Origin: a virus | DNA length: 64,000 bases | Strand: one strand, 5' to 3' | Virus record (IMG/VR): IMGVR_UViG_3300027782_000030 | Location: 124,001 to 188,000 of that record | Shown here: positions 8,809-18,747 of the stretch, piece by piece | Layout of the letters: each line of letters opens with the position of its first letter | How positions within the stretch are numbered: position 1 is the stretch's first letter | Notes under the pieces: generated by a model | Database searches by the model: none | Told to the model about the DNA's origin: nothing | The model's input: only the letters and a program-made list of their open reading frames with translations | Made by a program: the position numbers and the translations under genes

Positions 8809-9951
8809 ATGATTGTGAATAATCTTAAATTCTATTATATAGATACTGTATCTGCCTCAGATAATGAAGTCCCTTCAATTAGGTACGCCAGTGCTTATCA
8901 ATCGTTGCCGATATATTCTAACCATAATTATTATTACATAGAATTTAAACGGTCTCTTTCTAGTTTATCTGAATGTTTGATTAAGGACAATGTATTACAT
9001 CAGCTAGTACACGGTGACTTATACCTTGCGCTATGTAATAGTCATGAAGCCTTTCATTCTGTAGTTGATGAAGTATATGAACACGCTGTAATAGAATTAG
9101 CCATTCCTGAACATAAGATTATATTAATAAGCGAATCAGCGGATATAGTCACTGAAGTTAACGATGTGGCATTACAATTGGGTAAACATCCTATTAAAAC
9201 TCTTTGGGCTAGAATTTTTGAATGGGCAGGTAATAGATATATTAATTCCGTTTTAAACGGTAAAACTAATCCCAAATTAATAGACAAATCTTTTGGTAAA
9301 GCTTTTTTAAATTTTAATAGGAGATGGAGAACACACAGACCTGCTTTAGTAGCATTATTATTTGCTAATAATTTATTAGATAGGGGTTATGTAAGTTTGG
9401 CTCCGGTAGAGGGAACGAATTGGGAACTGATTTGGTGGTCATTAGTATCGTATCATAATGAAGAGATATCTACATTGTTAACAATGTACAAAGACGATAT
9501 ATGCAACATACCTCCTTTATTTTTAGACGCCGAAAATATGGAAGTCAACCGAGTTGAACATAGTGAGTCAGTAGCATATTTGTATAATGACAGTTATTTT
9601 AGCATAGTGACTGAAACAAATTATTATGCCAATCAACCGGGACGATTCTTCAGTGAAAAAGTTTTTAAACCAGTTGTTATGGAACATCCATTTATAATAG
9701 TATCTAGGCCACATTCACTAGCAAAATTTAAAGAATTGGGCTATAAATCATTTAGTCCATATATTGATGAATCATACGATGAAGTAGAAGATGACTCGGA
9801 AAGATTACTAGCGATAGTAAACGAAATAAAAAGATTGTCTCTTTTATCCCCTACAGAATTGTCAGAATTTTTAATCAATGTAAAGCCTATATGCGATTAT
9901 AATTTTAAAATTTTGTTAACTAAAAAAAATTTTATTACCCATTTAAATTAA
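8809..9951 (+). CDS. HPFI/DESYD family protein, possible glycosyltransferase-like (copy 2 of 5)
   Basis: 380 residues, paralogous to the gene at 4286 along most of its length. Shared blocks are NSHEAFHS, SESADIVTEV, NFNRRWRTHRP, FSIVTETN, FSEKVFKPV, EHPFI and GYKSFSPYIDESYD. No signal peptide or membrane segment is seen. It starts a rightward operon with the downstream SGNH-like and sugar dehydrogenase genes. Function is unproven; a sugar-transfer role fits the setting. Confidence 0.7.
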   Translation: MIVNNLKFYYIDTVSASDNEVPSIRYASAYQSLPIYSNHNYYYIEFKRSLSSLSECLIKDNVLHQLVHGDLYLALCNSHEAFHSVVDEVYEHAVIELAIPEHKIILISESADIVTEVNDVALQLGKHPIKTLWARIFEWAGNRYINSVLNGKTNPKLIDKSFGKAFLNFNRRWRTHRPALVALLFANNLLDRGYVSLAPVEGTNWELIWWSLVSYHNEEISTLLTMYKDDICNIPPLFLDAENMEVNRVEHSESVAYLYNDSYFSIVTETNYYANQPGRFFSEKVFKPVVMEHPFIIVSRPHSLAKFKELGYKSFSPYIDESYDEVEDDSERLLAIVNEIKRLSLLSPTELSEFLINVKPICDYNFKILLTKKNFITHLN

Positions 9952-9953
9952 CT

Positions 9954-10763
9954 ATGACAGATTTATCTAACATTGATTTTGGTAAATATAAACGCTTCTT
10001 TGCGTTTGGATGCAGTTTTACTTCATATCATTGGCCTACTTGGGCTGATGTATTAGCATCTGAAATGCCTAATGCTGAATTTTACAATTTTGGACATTGC
10101 GGTGGTGGTAATTCAATGATATCTAATCGCATTGCTGAAGCAAATTGTAGATATAAATTTACCGATACTGATTTAGTTGTGCCGATGTGGACTACATTTT
10201 GTAGAGAAGATAGGTATAGAACTGGTCAATGGATGAGTACTGGTAATATGTTTAGCCAAAATGAATTTGATGAAGAATTTGTGAGAAAATATTGCGACCC
10301 AATTGGATATTTGTTAAGAGATTTAGCAATAATTACTGTTACAAGTACCTATCTTAAATCCTTGCCTTCTGATTCATTCATGTTAAATGGAGTACCTTAT
10401 ACTTATCAAATGGATATTGAAACCGCACCATATCCAAAATTAAAAGAAATTTTGGAATTATATAAAGACACTATTAGCTTAACTCCACCTGCATTAGTTG
10501 ATTTAGAATTAGGAGGTGAATTTAAACACGGTCATGAATACTCAAGGATGCATAATGGTGATTGGTACTTAGACTATCATCCAAACACATTGCATTATAA
10601 TGGATACCTTAAAAAAATAGGTCTACCGTTAACATCTAAATCTTCAATGTATACAGAACATTCAATGACATTGTTAAAATCAACTAAAACAGAAGCACAA
10701 TTGATCATCGCCTTTAATAAAATGGTTGACGATAGAAATACAAAATTAAAAAATCTTTTTTGA
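9954..10763 (+). CDS. SGNH-like hydrolase family protein
   Basis: 269 residues. Block I is FAFGCSFT (serine in GCS), block II is FGHCGGGNS, and DYHPNTLHYNGYL near residue 205 fits the Asp-x-x-His end motif in a variant form. This GCSFT subtype is common in large phages. It lies 2 nt after the previous stop and shares no clear similarity with the SGNH gene at 5966 beyond the motifs. The likely role is removal or transfer of an acyl group on a sugar; this is inference. Confidence 0.68.
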   Translation: MTDLSNIDFGKYKRFFAFGCSFTSYHWPTWADVLASEMPNAEFYNFGHCGGGNSMISNRIAEANCRYKFTDTDLVVPMWTTFCREDRYRTGQWMSTGNMFSQNEFDEEFVRKYCDPIGYLLRDLAIITVTSTYLKSLPSDSFMLNGVPYTYQMDIETAPYPKLKEILELYKDTISLTPPALVDLELGGEFKHGHEYSRMHNGDWYLDYHPNTLHYNGYLKKIGLPLTSKSSMYTEHSMTLLKSTKTEAQLIIAFNKMVDDRNTKLKNLF

Positions 10764-10777
10764 ACTTAGGAATATTA

Positions 10778-13132
10778 ATGAAAAAAGTAACAATGATTGG
10801 AGTAGGCAAATTAGGACAAGACTGTGCTGAGGTAATGGCAGACGCGGGCTATGATGTAATCGGTTATGATATAGAACCTAGGTCACCTAAGTTTCCTATG
10901 ATGAATACTATTAAAGAAGCAGTCATTGACCGTGATATTATTTTTATTGCTGCACCAACACCACATGATCCTATATACGGCGGTGAAACTCCTACTAGTC
11001 ATTTACCTAATAAAGACTTTAATTATAATATAGTAATCAATATACTCAATGAGGTAAACATATTCGTTAATAAAAAGCAACTAGTTGTACTTATAAGCAC
11101 CGTGTTACCCGGGACAGTTCGTAATCATTTAGAACCTTGTATTACTAACGCTAGATTCATTTACAACCCATACTTGATTGCAATGGGCACGGTCAAATGG
11201 GACATGGTAAACCCTGAAATGATTATCATTGGAACAGAAGATGGTAGTATTACAGGTGATGCACAAGAGTTGATTGATTTTTATAATGTGTTTATGAATA
11301 ATAATCCTAGGTACGAAGTAGGTACTTGGGATGAAGCAGAATCAATAAAGATTTTTTATAATACTTTTATTAGTACTAAGTTAGCACTAGTGAATATGGT
11401 TCAAGACGTAGCCGAAACAAACGGCAACATTAATGTAGACATTGTTACCAAAGCATTAGCAAATAGTACACAGCGTATTATGGGCCCTGCATATATGCAA
11501 GCTGGCTTAGGAGATGCAGGAGCGTGTCATCCTAGAGATAATATTGCATTAAGGTATTTAGCCGATAGATTAGACTTGGGCTATGATCTGTTTGATTGCA
11601 TAATGACCGCTAGAGAAGTACAAGCAGAGCGTATGGCACTCAGATGTTTAAAGAATGGTAAGAACGTCACTATTATCGGTAAAGCATATAAACCTAAAGT
11701 ACCTTACACAAATGGTAGCGCTAGCATGTTGGTCGGTTATTATATTGAAAAACATGGAGGCTATATTAATTATTACGATGAAAATACAGGTGATTTAGAT
11801 TTAAAAACAGAATGGACTGAAGTATATTTAATTGGATATTGGGAAGATTGGGTGCATCATGCATTAAATAATATTCCATGTGATTATAGGTCAGTAGTTA
11901 TAATTGATCCATGGAGGAAGATTTCTGACCATAATGCATCTTATAAGTTTGAAACTATCGAATACGGTAACACTAGACCAAAAAATATATATGGGGTAGA
12001 AAACTCTCAATATCTAATTTATCAAACCGGTCATTTAAAGAATTTGTTTGGGTTATGGCCTGAAATGGAAAAACATAAAGATATTATTCATCTCATTGAT
12101 GCTGAATCAGGTCTAACAAAATTTCATTTGAGACCCACGGAATTGATTGTAGAAGAAATATTAGAGGCTTCTAAGAATGGAAAAATTAAATTTTTATTTA
12201 ATAATTTAGCTGAAGGATATCAAATTCCAGCAGTAGACAAAATTCACCGCATTGCAAATATATTAGAAAATCAAATTGATTCCAAGAATCTTATATATTT
12301 GACATCTTCGCCCGGAGTAGAACAAATATATGAAGATTTGTTTTCCAGTAAAAAGAATAAAAATTGGAAAAATAAAATTTCAATATTGTCTGCCCATGCT
12401 TTTCATTTATATACTCAGTGGAGTATGTTAGAGCTTAAAGAGTTAACTAATTATATAATTAAAGAAAAATCTAAAGATTTTTTATGTTTCAACAAAGTTC
12501 CTCGTGAGCATCGAATCAGACTACTTAATAGAGTGCTAGAGCATAATATGCTAGATAAAGGTTATTATTCGTTTGAAGGGTTACCAAATTGGTTAGACTT
12601 TTTACCCGAAGAATTCAACAGCATCAAATTAAATGAAAATAAATTTCCAATAAAATTAAATATAACCCCTGAAAGACCAAATCCGTTAATGGTAGAAGTT
12701 CAGGATCTTAAATATTTTGATGATAGTTATTTTAGTATAGTTACCGAAACAACTTTTTATAATAATGACCATCCGCGTATTGTTAGATATGGGACCTTAG
12801 ATAATATTTTTATTACTGAAAAGACTTTTAAATGTTTTCCTGCAATGCACCCGTTCATTGTATTTGCTTATCCTAATTTATTATCTGAATTAAGAAAACT
12901 TGGGTATAAAACGTTTGCACCCTTTATAGATGAATCATATGATACTATTATCAATGATGATGATAGATTTGAAGCAATATGGAAAGAAATAACTAGATTA
13001 TTACATAAAACACCTGAAGAATGGATTCAATGGCAATCTGGCATCAAAGAAATCGTTGAATTTAATAAAAATCATTTTTATTCAAATACAAATTATTCTT
13101 CTACCCCTATTGACGATATTTTTGGAGACTAA
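10778..13132 (+). CDS. Nucleotide-sugar dehydrogenase fused to HPFI/DESYD domain (copy 3 of 5)
   Basis: The N-terminal ~400 residues are a UDP-glucose/GDP-mannose dehydrogenase-type enzyme: Rossmann GVGKLGQDCAEVMADAGY, middle domain with catalytic C250 in GACHPRDNIAL, and C-terminal NAD-dependent domain with IIGKAYKPKV. Such enzymes oxidise the sugar C6 to a uronic acid. Residues ~410-785 are an HPFI/DESYD domain (FSIVTETTF, ITEKTFK, MHPFIV, GYKTFAPFIDESYD). The ATG at 10778 is chosen over upstream TTG codons because TTAGGA sits just before it. The fusion suggests the domain handles the oxidised nucleotide sugar. Confidence 0.85.
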   Translation: MKKVTMIGVGKLGQDCAEVMADAGYDVIGYDIEPRSPKFPMMNTIKEAVIDRDIIFIAAPTPHDPIYGGETPTSHLPNKDFNYNIVINILNEVNIFVNKKQLVVLISTVLPGTVRNHLEPCITNARFIYNPYLIAMGTVKWDMVNPEMIIIGTEDGSITGDAQELIDFYNVFMNNNPRYEVGTWDEAESIKIFYNTFISTKLALVNMVQDVAETNGNINVDIVTKALANSTQRIMGPAYMQAGLGDAGACHPRDNIALRYLADRLDLGYDLFDCIMTAREVQAERMALRCLKNGKNVTIIGKAYKPKVPYTNGSASMLVGYYIEKHGGYINYYDENTGDLDLKTEWTEVYLIGYWEDWVHHALNNIPCDYRSVVIIDPWRKISDHNASYKFETIEYGNTRPKNIYGVENSQYLIYQTGHLKNLFGLWPEMEKHKDIIHLIDAESGLTKFHLRPTELIVEEILEASKNGKIKFLFNNLAEGYQIPAVDKIHRIANILENQIDSKNLIYLTSSPGVEQIYEDLFSSKKNKNWKNKISILSAHAFHLYTQWSMLELKELTNYIIKEKSKDFLCFNKVPREHRIRLLNRVLEHNMLDKGYYSFEGLPNWLDFLPEEFNSIKLNENKFPIKLNITPERPNPLMVEVQDLKYFDDSYFSIVTETTFYNNDHPRIVRYGTLDNIFITEKTFKCFPAMHPFIVFAYPNLLSELRKLGYKTFAPFIDESYDTIINDDDRFEAIWKEITRLLHKTPEEWIQWQSGIKEIVEFNKNHFYSNTNYSSTPIDDIFGD

Positions 13133-13135
13133 TAA

Positions 13136-15385
13136 TTGGATTTTAACCTAACGTCATTAGCAGTAGATAAGTTAGTTCCTAAAGAACGGCCTACAGAAGA
13201 TATTGCCGATGCCCGACATCGTAATATGATGGAGGCTATAGCGCCCTATGCAAAGAAAACAGAACAAAAAAATCTAACACCTGTATATGTTAATTATAAA
13301 ACCCGCAATACTAAATTAGTATTGGTATTATGTCCTGAATGGAGTCCGTATATGCCGCCCTTTAGTCTAGCTAGACTAAGTGGTATAGCAAAAAGTGCAG
13401 GATATGAAACTACTATTATGGATTTGAATGTTAGAGCCTATAACGAATATCGTAACGATTGGCAACCTAATAAAAAACTCCCATTCAGACTATGGGATCC
13501 TAGTAGCAGTTGGCACTGGCTAGGCGAGACTTATATGAATGATATTCATCCCGTATTAGAGCCTGTACTTAGTAAAGCAATAGATGATATAGTTGAACTA
13601 AATCCTGAAGTAGTTGGCTTTAGTATATATTATATTAGTGAAGAGCCAACTAAGTGGATGTGTAAAGAACTCAAACGTAGACTGCCCAATGTAAAAATTG
13701 CAGTAGGTGGACCCAACGTACACAAGAGTTGGTTTAAAGTAGAACCATATTATGATTATGCAGTTGTGGGTGAAGGTGAGGCAAACTTATTAGTATTACT
13801 TGAAGAAGTAGAAAACGGTATCAACCACAGTGAACCTAAGATTCTAGATCAACCCGAAGAGCAGCGTATCAACATAAATGGCTTGCCTATGCCAGACTAT
13901 GAGTCTATAGATTTTAGTCAATATGAATTGCCTAACGGAGTAAACACAGAAATTAGTAGGGGCTGTACAGCAAAATGTACTTTTTGCGAAGAGACACATT
14001 TTTGGCGATATCGTCAGCGTCAATCTGTTGATTTGATTACGGAAATCGAATGGCTATACTATAATAAGGGTACAGATGTTGTTTGGTTCATTGATAGTTT
14101 AGTCAATGGCAACTTAAAAGAGTTGAGGGCTTTTGTCAAAGGAGTCGCCGCTAAAGGTCTTAAGATTAAGTGGACAGGATATGCCCGCTGTGACGGCCGA
14201 ATGGATCTAGAATACATGAAAGATTTAGCTGCCGGTGGTTGTATCATGTTTAACTATGGGATAGAATCCGGTAGTCAAAAAGTATTGGACGATATGGCTA
14301 AAGGCGTCACGATTGCAGAGATGGAACAAAACTTCATCGATGGTAAAAAGGTGGGTATATGGGCTGCTACAAACTGGATTGTAGGATTCCCCACTGAAAA
14401 TTTTCAAGACTATGCCGATAGCATGACACTACTATGGCGTATGCGTAATAATAATATTAATAACGCCGGCTTGGGAGTAGGTTATGGCTTGGGCCCAGAA
14501 ACTATAGTAGGTCAAAACCCGCATAAATTTAATATTAGTTGGCACAAGTATCAAGGACATTGGATTACAAAAGACTTGACAATGGGTGGAACTCATGTAA
14601 TGACTAGAGTAAAAACTTTTCACATGTTTGCCGATTTTATACAGGGGTGTAGTGAAGTCCCGATTAGTTATCCAGTGAGACACGGTTTAGCAAGAGAACA
14701 TTATAAAATAGAATTGAATGATCCTAAGTGTATCAAAGAAATTGAATATGAAAAATTTGATTATAATATTATTAAAGTAGATATTAATCCATTTGCTAAT
14801 ACATTAGTAAATGAAATGTGGCCATTCTTTCGAATGCTTTGGAAAACTAGAGGTGGATATAAAGCTGTAGTGAAATTTCATCCTGACATTGATTTAAAAG
14901 AGTTTGGCAGTCAGTTTGGACCCGGCATGTATTATGCTACTTATAAGTTTGATATCACGGATGACGGCAAGTGGGATGCCGATTTTGATATTATTTTTAA
15001 TCAAGTAGATAATATATTTGACGATAGAGAACGTCCGCCTCTAGGTAGAAAAGGTCCTTTTTACGCACAAGACTATAGTAGAATTCAAGCTAATACAGCC
15101 AAACGTGCCCGTAAATTAGCAAAGCCAACATGGAGCGATGAAGAAGGTAGAGATGGACAAGATTTTACAGACTTGTTAAATGAAGAACAAATGTTAAATG
15201 AAACTATTGACTTCTCATTTAAGCTACATTGGGTTGAGTCAGGTGATTGGGGCAACTATGCCGACTATGAAGTTAAAGTTTCTAATACTACTATCGTTGT
15301 GATTCCTGAAAAGAAAGCAATGTCGGCTACAGAATTTGCTACAATTGACGTAACATCTATTAAAAAACGTGAACCCAATACTTGA
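13136..15385 (+). CDS. B12-binding-type radical SAM protein
   Basis: 749 residues. Residues ~60-230 form a B12-binding-like Rossmann domain (LVLCPEWSPYMPPFSLARL is the usual opening, then GGPNVHKSW and VGEGE). The radical SAM motif is C277, C281, C284 (CTAKCTFC). This family includes methylases and cyclases of the BchE type. The C-terminal ~250 residues are unassigned. The start is a TTG with GGAG 9 nt before it; the next in-frame Met is at residue 31. It lies in line with the sugar dehydrogenase fusion and overlaps the next gene by 17 nt. Confidence 0.82.
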   Translation: MDFNLTSLAVDKLVPKERPTEDIADARHRNMMEAIAPYAKKTEQKNLTPVYVNYKTRNTKLVLVLCPEWSPYMPPFSLARLSGIAKSAGYETTIMDLNVRAYNEYRNDWQPNKKLPFRLWDPSSSWHWLGETYMNDIHPVLEPVLSKAIDDIVELNPEVVGFSIYYISEEPTKWMCKELKRRLPNVKIAVGGPNVHKSWFKVEPYYDYAVVGEGEANLLVLLEEVENGINHSEPKILDQPEEQRININGLPMPDYESIDFSQYELPNGVNTEISRGCTAKCTFCEETHFWRYRQRQSVDLITEIEWLYYNKGTDVVWFIDSLVNGNLKELRAFVKGVAAKGLKIKWTGYARCDGRMDLEYMKDLAAGGCIMFNYGIESGSQKVLDDMAKGVTIAEMEQNFIDGKKVGIWAATNWIVGFPTENFQDYADSMTLLWRMRNNNINNAGLGVGYGLGPETIVGQNPHKFNISWHKYQGHWITKDLTMGGTHVMTRVKTFHMFADFIQGCSEVPISYPVRHGLAREHYKIELNDPKCIKEIEYEKFDYNIIKVDINPFANTLVNEMWPFFRMLWKTRGGYKAVVKFHPDIDLKEFGSQFGPGMYYATYKFDITDDGKWDADFDIIFNQVDNIFDDRERPPLGRKGPFYAQDYSRIQANTAKRARKLAKPTWSDEEGRDGQDFTDLLNEEQMLNETIDFSFKLHWVESGDWGNYADYEVKVSNTTIVVIPEKKAMSATEFATIDVTSIKKREPNT

Positions 15386-15953
15386 GTTTGAAACGGTTAT
15401 AAAAGAATATTATAACAGCCCATATGCGGTTACAACTGATTGTTGTACCCACGCTATTGAACTATGTATTAGGTTATTAAAGCCAACTGAGGTATCATGT
15501 CCAAAACACACCTACCTAAGTGTTCCAATGACATTTGAAAAATTAAATCTAGATTGGAGATTTAAAAATTTTAAATGGAATGATTATTATTATATAACTA
15601 ATAATATTATTGATGCGGCAGTATATTGGAAGCCCGATGGATATATCCCTAATACATATATGTGCTTGTCATTTCAATTTAAAAAGCATTTAAATGTGGG
15701 TAGAGGTGGCATGATATTAACCGACGATTATGAATCTTATAAAAAATTAAAAAAGATGAGTTATGATGGTAGGCTTCCCGATATTGCATGGGCTGAACAA
15801 GACGTAGACACATTGGGTTATCATTATTATATGACACCTGAAACTGCTGAGTTGGGTTTAGATAGATTTCACGAAGTAAAGGACATTGAACCTAGACAAT
15901 GGTCTTGGAAAGACTATCCCGACTTAACAACAATGAGTGTATTCAAATGCTAA
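15369..15953 (+). CDS. Short DegT/DnrJ-like aminotransferase homologue
   Basis: 194 residues with the PLP-fold core of sugar aminotransferases: TDCCTHAIELCIRLL (phosphate-binding region), CPKHTYLSVP, and SFQFKKHLNVGRGGMILT, where a lysine is kept at the internal aldimine position. Full DegT enzymes have about 370-400 residues; this one lacks the first ~40 and the whole C-terminal domain. It may be an active minimal form, a partner subunit or a decaying gene. GTG start at 15369; the end overlaps the amidinotransferase start by 7 nt. Confidence 0.7.
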   Translation: MNPILEFETVIKEYYNSPYAVTTDCCTHAIELCIRLLKPTEVSCPKHTYLSVPMTFEKLNLDWRFKNFKWNDYYYITNNIIDAAVYWKPDGYIPNTYMCLSFQFKKHLNVGRGGMILTDDYESYKKLKKMSYDGRLPDIAWAEQDVDTLGYHYYMTPETAELGLDRFHEVKDIEPRQWSWKDYPDLTTMSVFKC

Positions 15954-16909
15954 GTAAAAACGAGTGGGATCCACTTAAAACCGTGATTGTTGGTATAGCA
16001 GATAATGCTACTAGACCAATTATATCTACAAGCGTTAGGACTGTTAACTATGCTGATGTAAAAGATGTGAGTACGATTGAATGTGGTCCATATCCTGTAC
16101 AAGTCATAGAAGAAGCGAATCAGGATTTAGAAACACTAAGTGATTTTCTTAAGAAAGAAAACATTAAGGTATTACGCCCTGAAGCAAATCATCCTAGGTA
16201 TTATAACTATTGCCCAAGAGATACGGTATTAATACATGATGAATTAGTATTGGCTACACCAACTGCACTAAGTGAACGACGCCATGAATGGACTAGTTCT
16301 GCGAAGCATTTAAATATAGTTACAGTAGCACCTATACCAAATGATGATATAATTTATAATACTGAATGTATAGGTAATCCTGATATTTTAGCATTAAATG
16401 AAATAGATCCTTGTTTTGATGCTGCTAATATTATTAGAGCAAATGAAGACCTTTATTATCTAGTTAGTAATACTGGTAATAAAAAAGGTGCAGAATACTT
16501 AAGGTCATTGGGCAAAACTGTACATACTATTGAAAACGTATATAGTTATATTCATATTGATAGTACTATTGCATTTTTGCGTGAGGGTTTAATGTTGTTA
16601 AACCCAAAAAGAATTACGAATGTCAAAGAACAATTACCCAAATCATTGCATAATTGGGATATAATATGGGCTACTGAGCCAATAGATATTGGACATTACC
16701 CCGGTATATGCAATGCTAGTGTTTGGATAAATGTAAATTTGTTATCTATCAATCCTAACTTAGTAGTTCTAGAAGAACACCAACACAATTTACGAATAGA
16801 ATTAGAAAAATACGGTATTGAATCAGCAATGTTACCAATGCGTCATGCTAGAACATTAGGTGGTTGTTTTCACTGTGTGACATTAGATTTAGTTAGAGAT
16901 GATAAATGA
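15947..16909 (+). CDS. Glycine amidinotransferase-like enzyme
   Basis: 320 residues of the amidinotransferase (GATM/StrB) family, which move an amidino group from arginine to an amine. Conserved blocks: NEWDPLKTVIVG at the start, CPRDTVLI, CFDAANIIR, SNTGNKKG, HIDSTI (catalytic His region) and GGCFHCVTLDLVR (catalytic Cys region). The ATG at 15947 is preferred because the family begins at NEWDP. A product carrying an amine, such as an aminosugar from a DegT enzyme, is a plausible acceptor. Next gene starts in a 4-nt overlap. Confidence 0.85.
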   Translation: MLSKNEWDPLKTVIVGIADNATRPIISTSVRTVNYADVKDVSTIECGPYPVQVIEEANQDLETLSDFLKKENIKVLRPEANHPRYYNYCPRDTVLIHDELVLATPTALSERRHEWTSSAKHLNIVTVAPIPNDDIIYNTECIGNPDILALNEIDPCFDAANIIRANEDLYYLVSNTGNKKGAEYLRSLGKTVHTIENVYSYIHIDSTIAFLREGLMLLNPKRITNVKEQLPKSLHNWDIIWATEPIDIGHYPGICNASVWINVNLLSINPNLVVLEEHQHNLRIELEKYGIESAMLPMRHARTLGGCFHCVTLDLVRDDK

Positions 16910-18627
16910 GTAAATGGCGTCGAGGACATGTTGGTAGATTTTGGTATACTGAAGAGGTTAAAAATCTTAATTATACTAAACAACCTATAACTCAAGATGA
17001 AGTTGACCAATGGGTATCTAAAGGTTATGATTACGTAAAGAGCTTTACGGGCAGCATGTATGATAATAAAAACCCAATGCCTGAATTTATTAATAGACTT
17101 AAAGATATCTTTTACAACTATAAAAATCTTACGTTTACTTTTTATAAAATGAGTACATTGGAAATTATGCCTGAGCATTCTGATCACTATAATACATATA
17201 TGAAATTATATGGGGCAGATTACAAAAATGTACACCGCATCTTATTAATGTTAGAAGATTGGAAACCCGGGCATTACTTGGAAATAGATGGCACTGGTAT
17301 TATTAATTGGGTAGCAGGTGATTACTTTATTTGGGAAAATGATTGCAAACATGCTGCTGCTAATATAGGTGTAGAAGATAGATATACTTTACAGATTACG
17401 GCTGAAATACTTAGCGACAACTCAACTGACTATAAACTACATTGGTATAATATTCCTGATAGAGAATCAAAAACCGAATCATCTCAATACTATATGAATA
17501 GGGTACTAAACGGAGTAACTGATAATATAAGAAATGAACCATTGTATATTTACATGCTTAATCAACAAATTGTTGAACTAGAAACAATAATACATGATCA
17601 AAGTACAGTACAGTATTTAAATGAAAAGGGTATTACATTTTATCTAACAGAACCATTATGCGGCTATACAAGATTACCTAGGAAACATACACTATCAATT
17701 TATTCAGAATTTAAAGGTGATGAAGATTCTTCTGCTTTACGGGCAGACGAGTTAGATAGCATTAAAGAATATGTTATCAGAAATAAATTAACTAATGTTA
17801 ATGTTTATACATGTGATTATGACGCTAAAACATATTATCCTTACTATAAATCTTTTATGAATATAGAAACAGATGATTTGTTTATTAGAACCATACCACA
17901 AAAAACAGTATTCCATACCAATGTCAAAGCTGCTTTTAATAAAAAATTTATTTGTTTAAATTGGAGATTTACTCCTCATAGGCAATTATTAGCCGCATAC
18001 TTGTCTCAAAAATCTAGCACTATTAGTTGGTATTTTAGGGGAGATTTGCCTGTTGTAGGGCACTATAATTGGATTAGTATTTTTTCACTTAGAGACCCTA
18101 AATATTTTAATACTTTAATAGATGGCATCACATATCTAAATGCTAACGCACCTCTGAGTGTTGACTTACCTGATGTAGAATCTATCTCTTTATATGATAC
18201 TGCTCATGGCGAATTTATTCCTAATAGTCAAATACTGAATAATAGTTCCAATGAGATAATAGAAAATGCTTATTTGAATGTGTTTTGTGATATAGTTACT
18301 GAGTCTAGATTCGCTCAGCCAACTGGTAACTTTAGCGAAAAGGTATTTCACCCTATATGGTATAAAAAGCCTTTCGTATTGGCAGCGCCTCCTCATACAC
18401 TAAAATATTTAAAAGAAGAAGGGTATAAAACCTTCAATGAATTTTGGGATGAAAGTTATGATGACTGTGAAAATCATGAAGAAAGATTAATGAAAATATT
18501 TGATGTAATAGATTTCATTGATAGTAAATCTATAGACGAATTGCGTGAAATGTATGAGCAAATGAAGCCAATACTAAAACATAATTATGATTTAATAAAG
18601 CAAAAACTGCCCACAGTAGAAAAGTAA
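16906..18627 (+). CDS. Oxygenase-like domain fused to HPFI/DESYD domain (copy 4 of 5)
   Basis: 573 residues. The N-terminal ~190 residues look like a double-stranded beta-helix oxygenase of the aspartyl hydroxylase/2-oxoglutarate type: MPEHSDHY gives the HxD motif and NDCKHAAAN the distal His, with DRYTLQITAE following. The remaining part is an HPFI/DESYD protein: VTESRF, FSEKVFHPIWYKKPFVL, GYKTFNEFWDESYD. This is the second fusion of that family to a small-molecule enzyme in the island. Overlap of 4 nt with the amidinotransferase suggests shared use. Confidence 0.72.
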   Translation: MSKWRRGHVGRFWYTEEVKNLNYTKQPITQDEVDQWVSKGYDYVKSFTGSMYDNKNPMPEFINRLKDIFYNYKNLTFTFYKMSTLEIMPEHSDHYNTYMKLYGADYKNVHRILLMLEDWKPGHYLEIDGTGIINWVAGDYFIWENDCKHAAANIGVEDRYTLQITAEILSDNSTDYKLHWYNIPDRESKTESSQYYMNRVLNGVTDNIRNEPLYIYMLNQQIVELETIIHDQSTVQYLNEKGITFYLTEPLCGYTRLPRKHTLSIYSEFKGDEDSSALRADELDSIKEYVIRNKLTNVNVYTCDYDAKTYYPYYKSFMNIETDDLFIRTIPQKTVFHTNVKAAFNKKFICLNWRFTPHRQLLAAYLSQKSSTISWYFRGDLPVVGHYNWISIFSLRDPKYFNTLIDGITYLNANAPLSVDLPDVESISLYDTAHGEFIPNSQILNNSSNEIIENAYLNVFCDIVTESRFAQPTGNFSEKVFHPIWYKKPFVLAAPPHTLKYLKEEGYKTFNEFWDESYDDCENHEERLMKIFDVIDFIDSKSIDELREMYEQMKPILKHNYDLIKQKLPTVEK

Positions 18628-18648
18628 ATACTTATAAGGAGCACATTT

Positions 18649-18747
18649 ATGTTTATATTTAAATGGATTAAGAATATTATCCGAGAATACAAATACCGTA
18701 AAAGAATTAAAGAATTACGCAAACGGGATCCTTTCATATACAAATGA
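18649..18747 (+). CDS. 32-residue basic peptide coupled to carbamoyltransferase
   Basis: Encodes a 32-residue lysine- and arginine-rich helix (begins MFIFKWIKNI, ends DPFIYK). AAGGA stands 8 nt before the ATG, and the stop overlaps the carbamoyltransferase start as ATGA. Good start signals, even spacing and amphipathic pattern argue for a real gene. It may be an accessory peptide or a leader that couples translation. Confidence 0.65.
   Translation: MFIFKWIKNIIREYKYRKRIKELRKRDPFIYK

Noticed and set aside
10760-10777. Upstream TTG start for the sugar dehydrogenase fusion
   Set aside because: The ATG at 10778 has TTAGGA before it and begins directly at the Rossmann strand.
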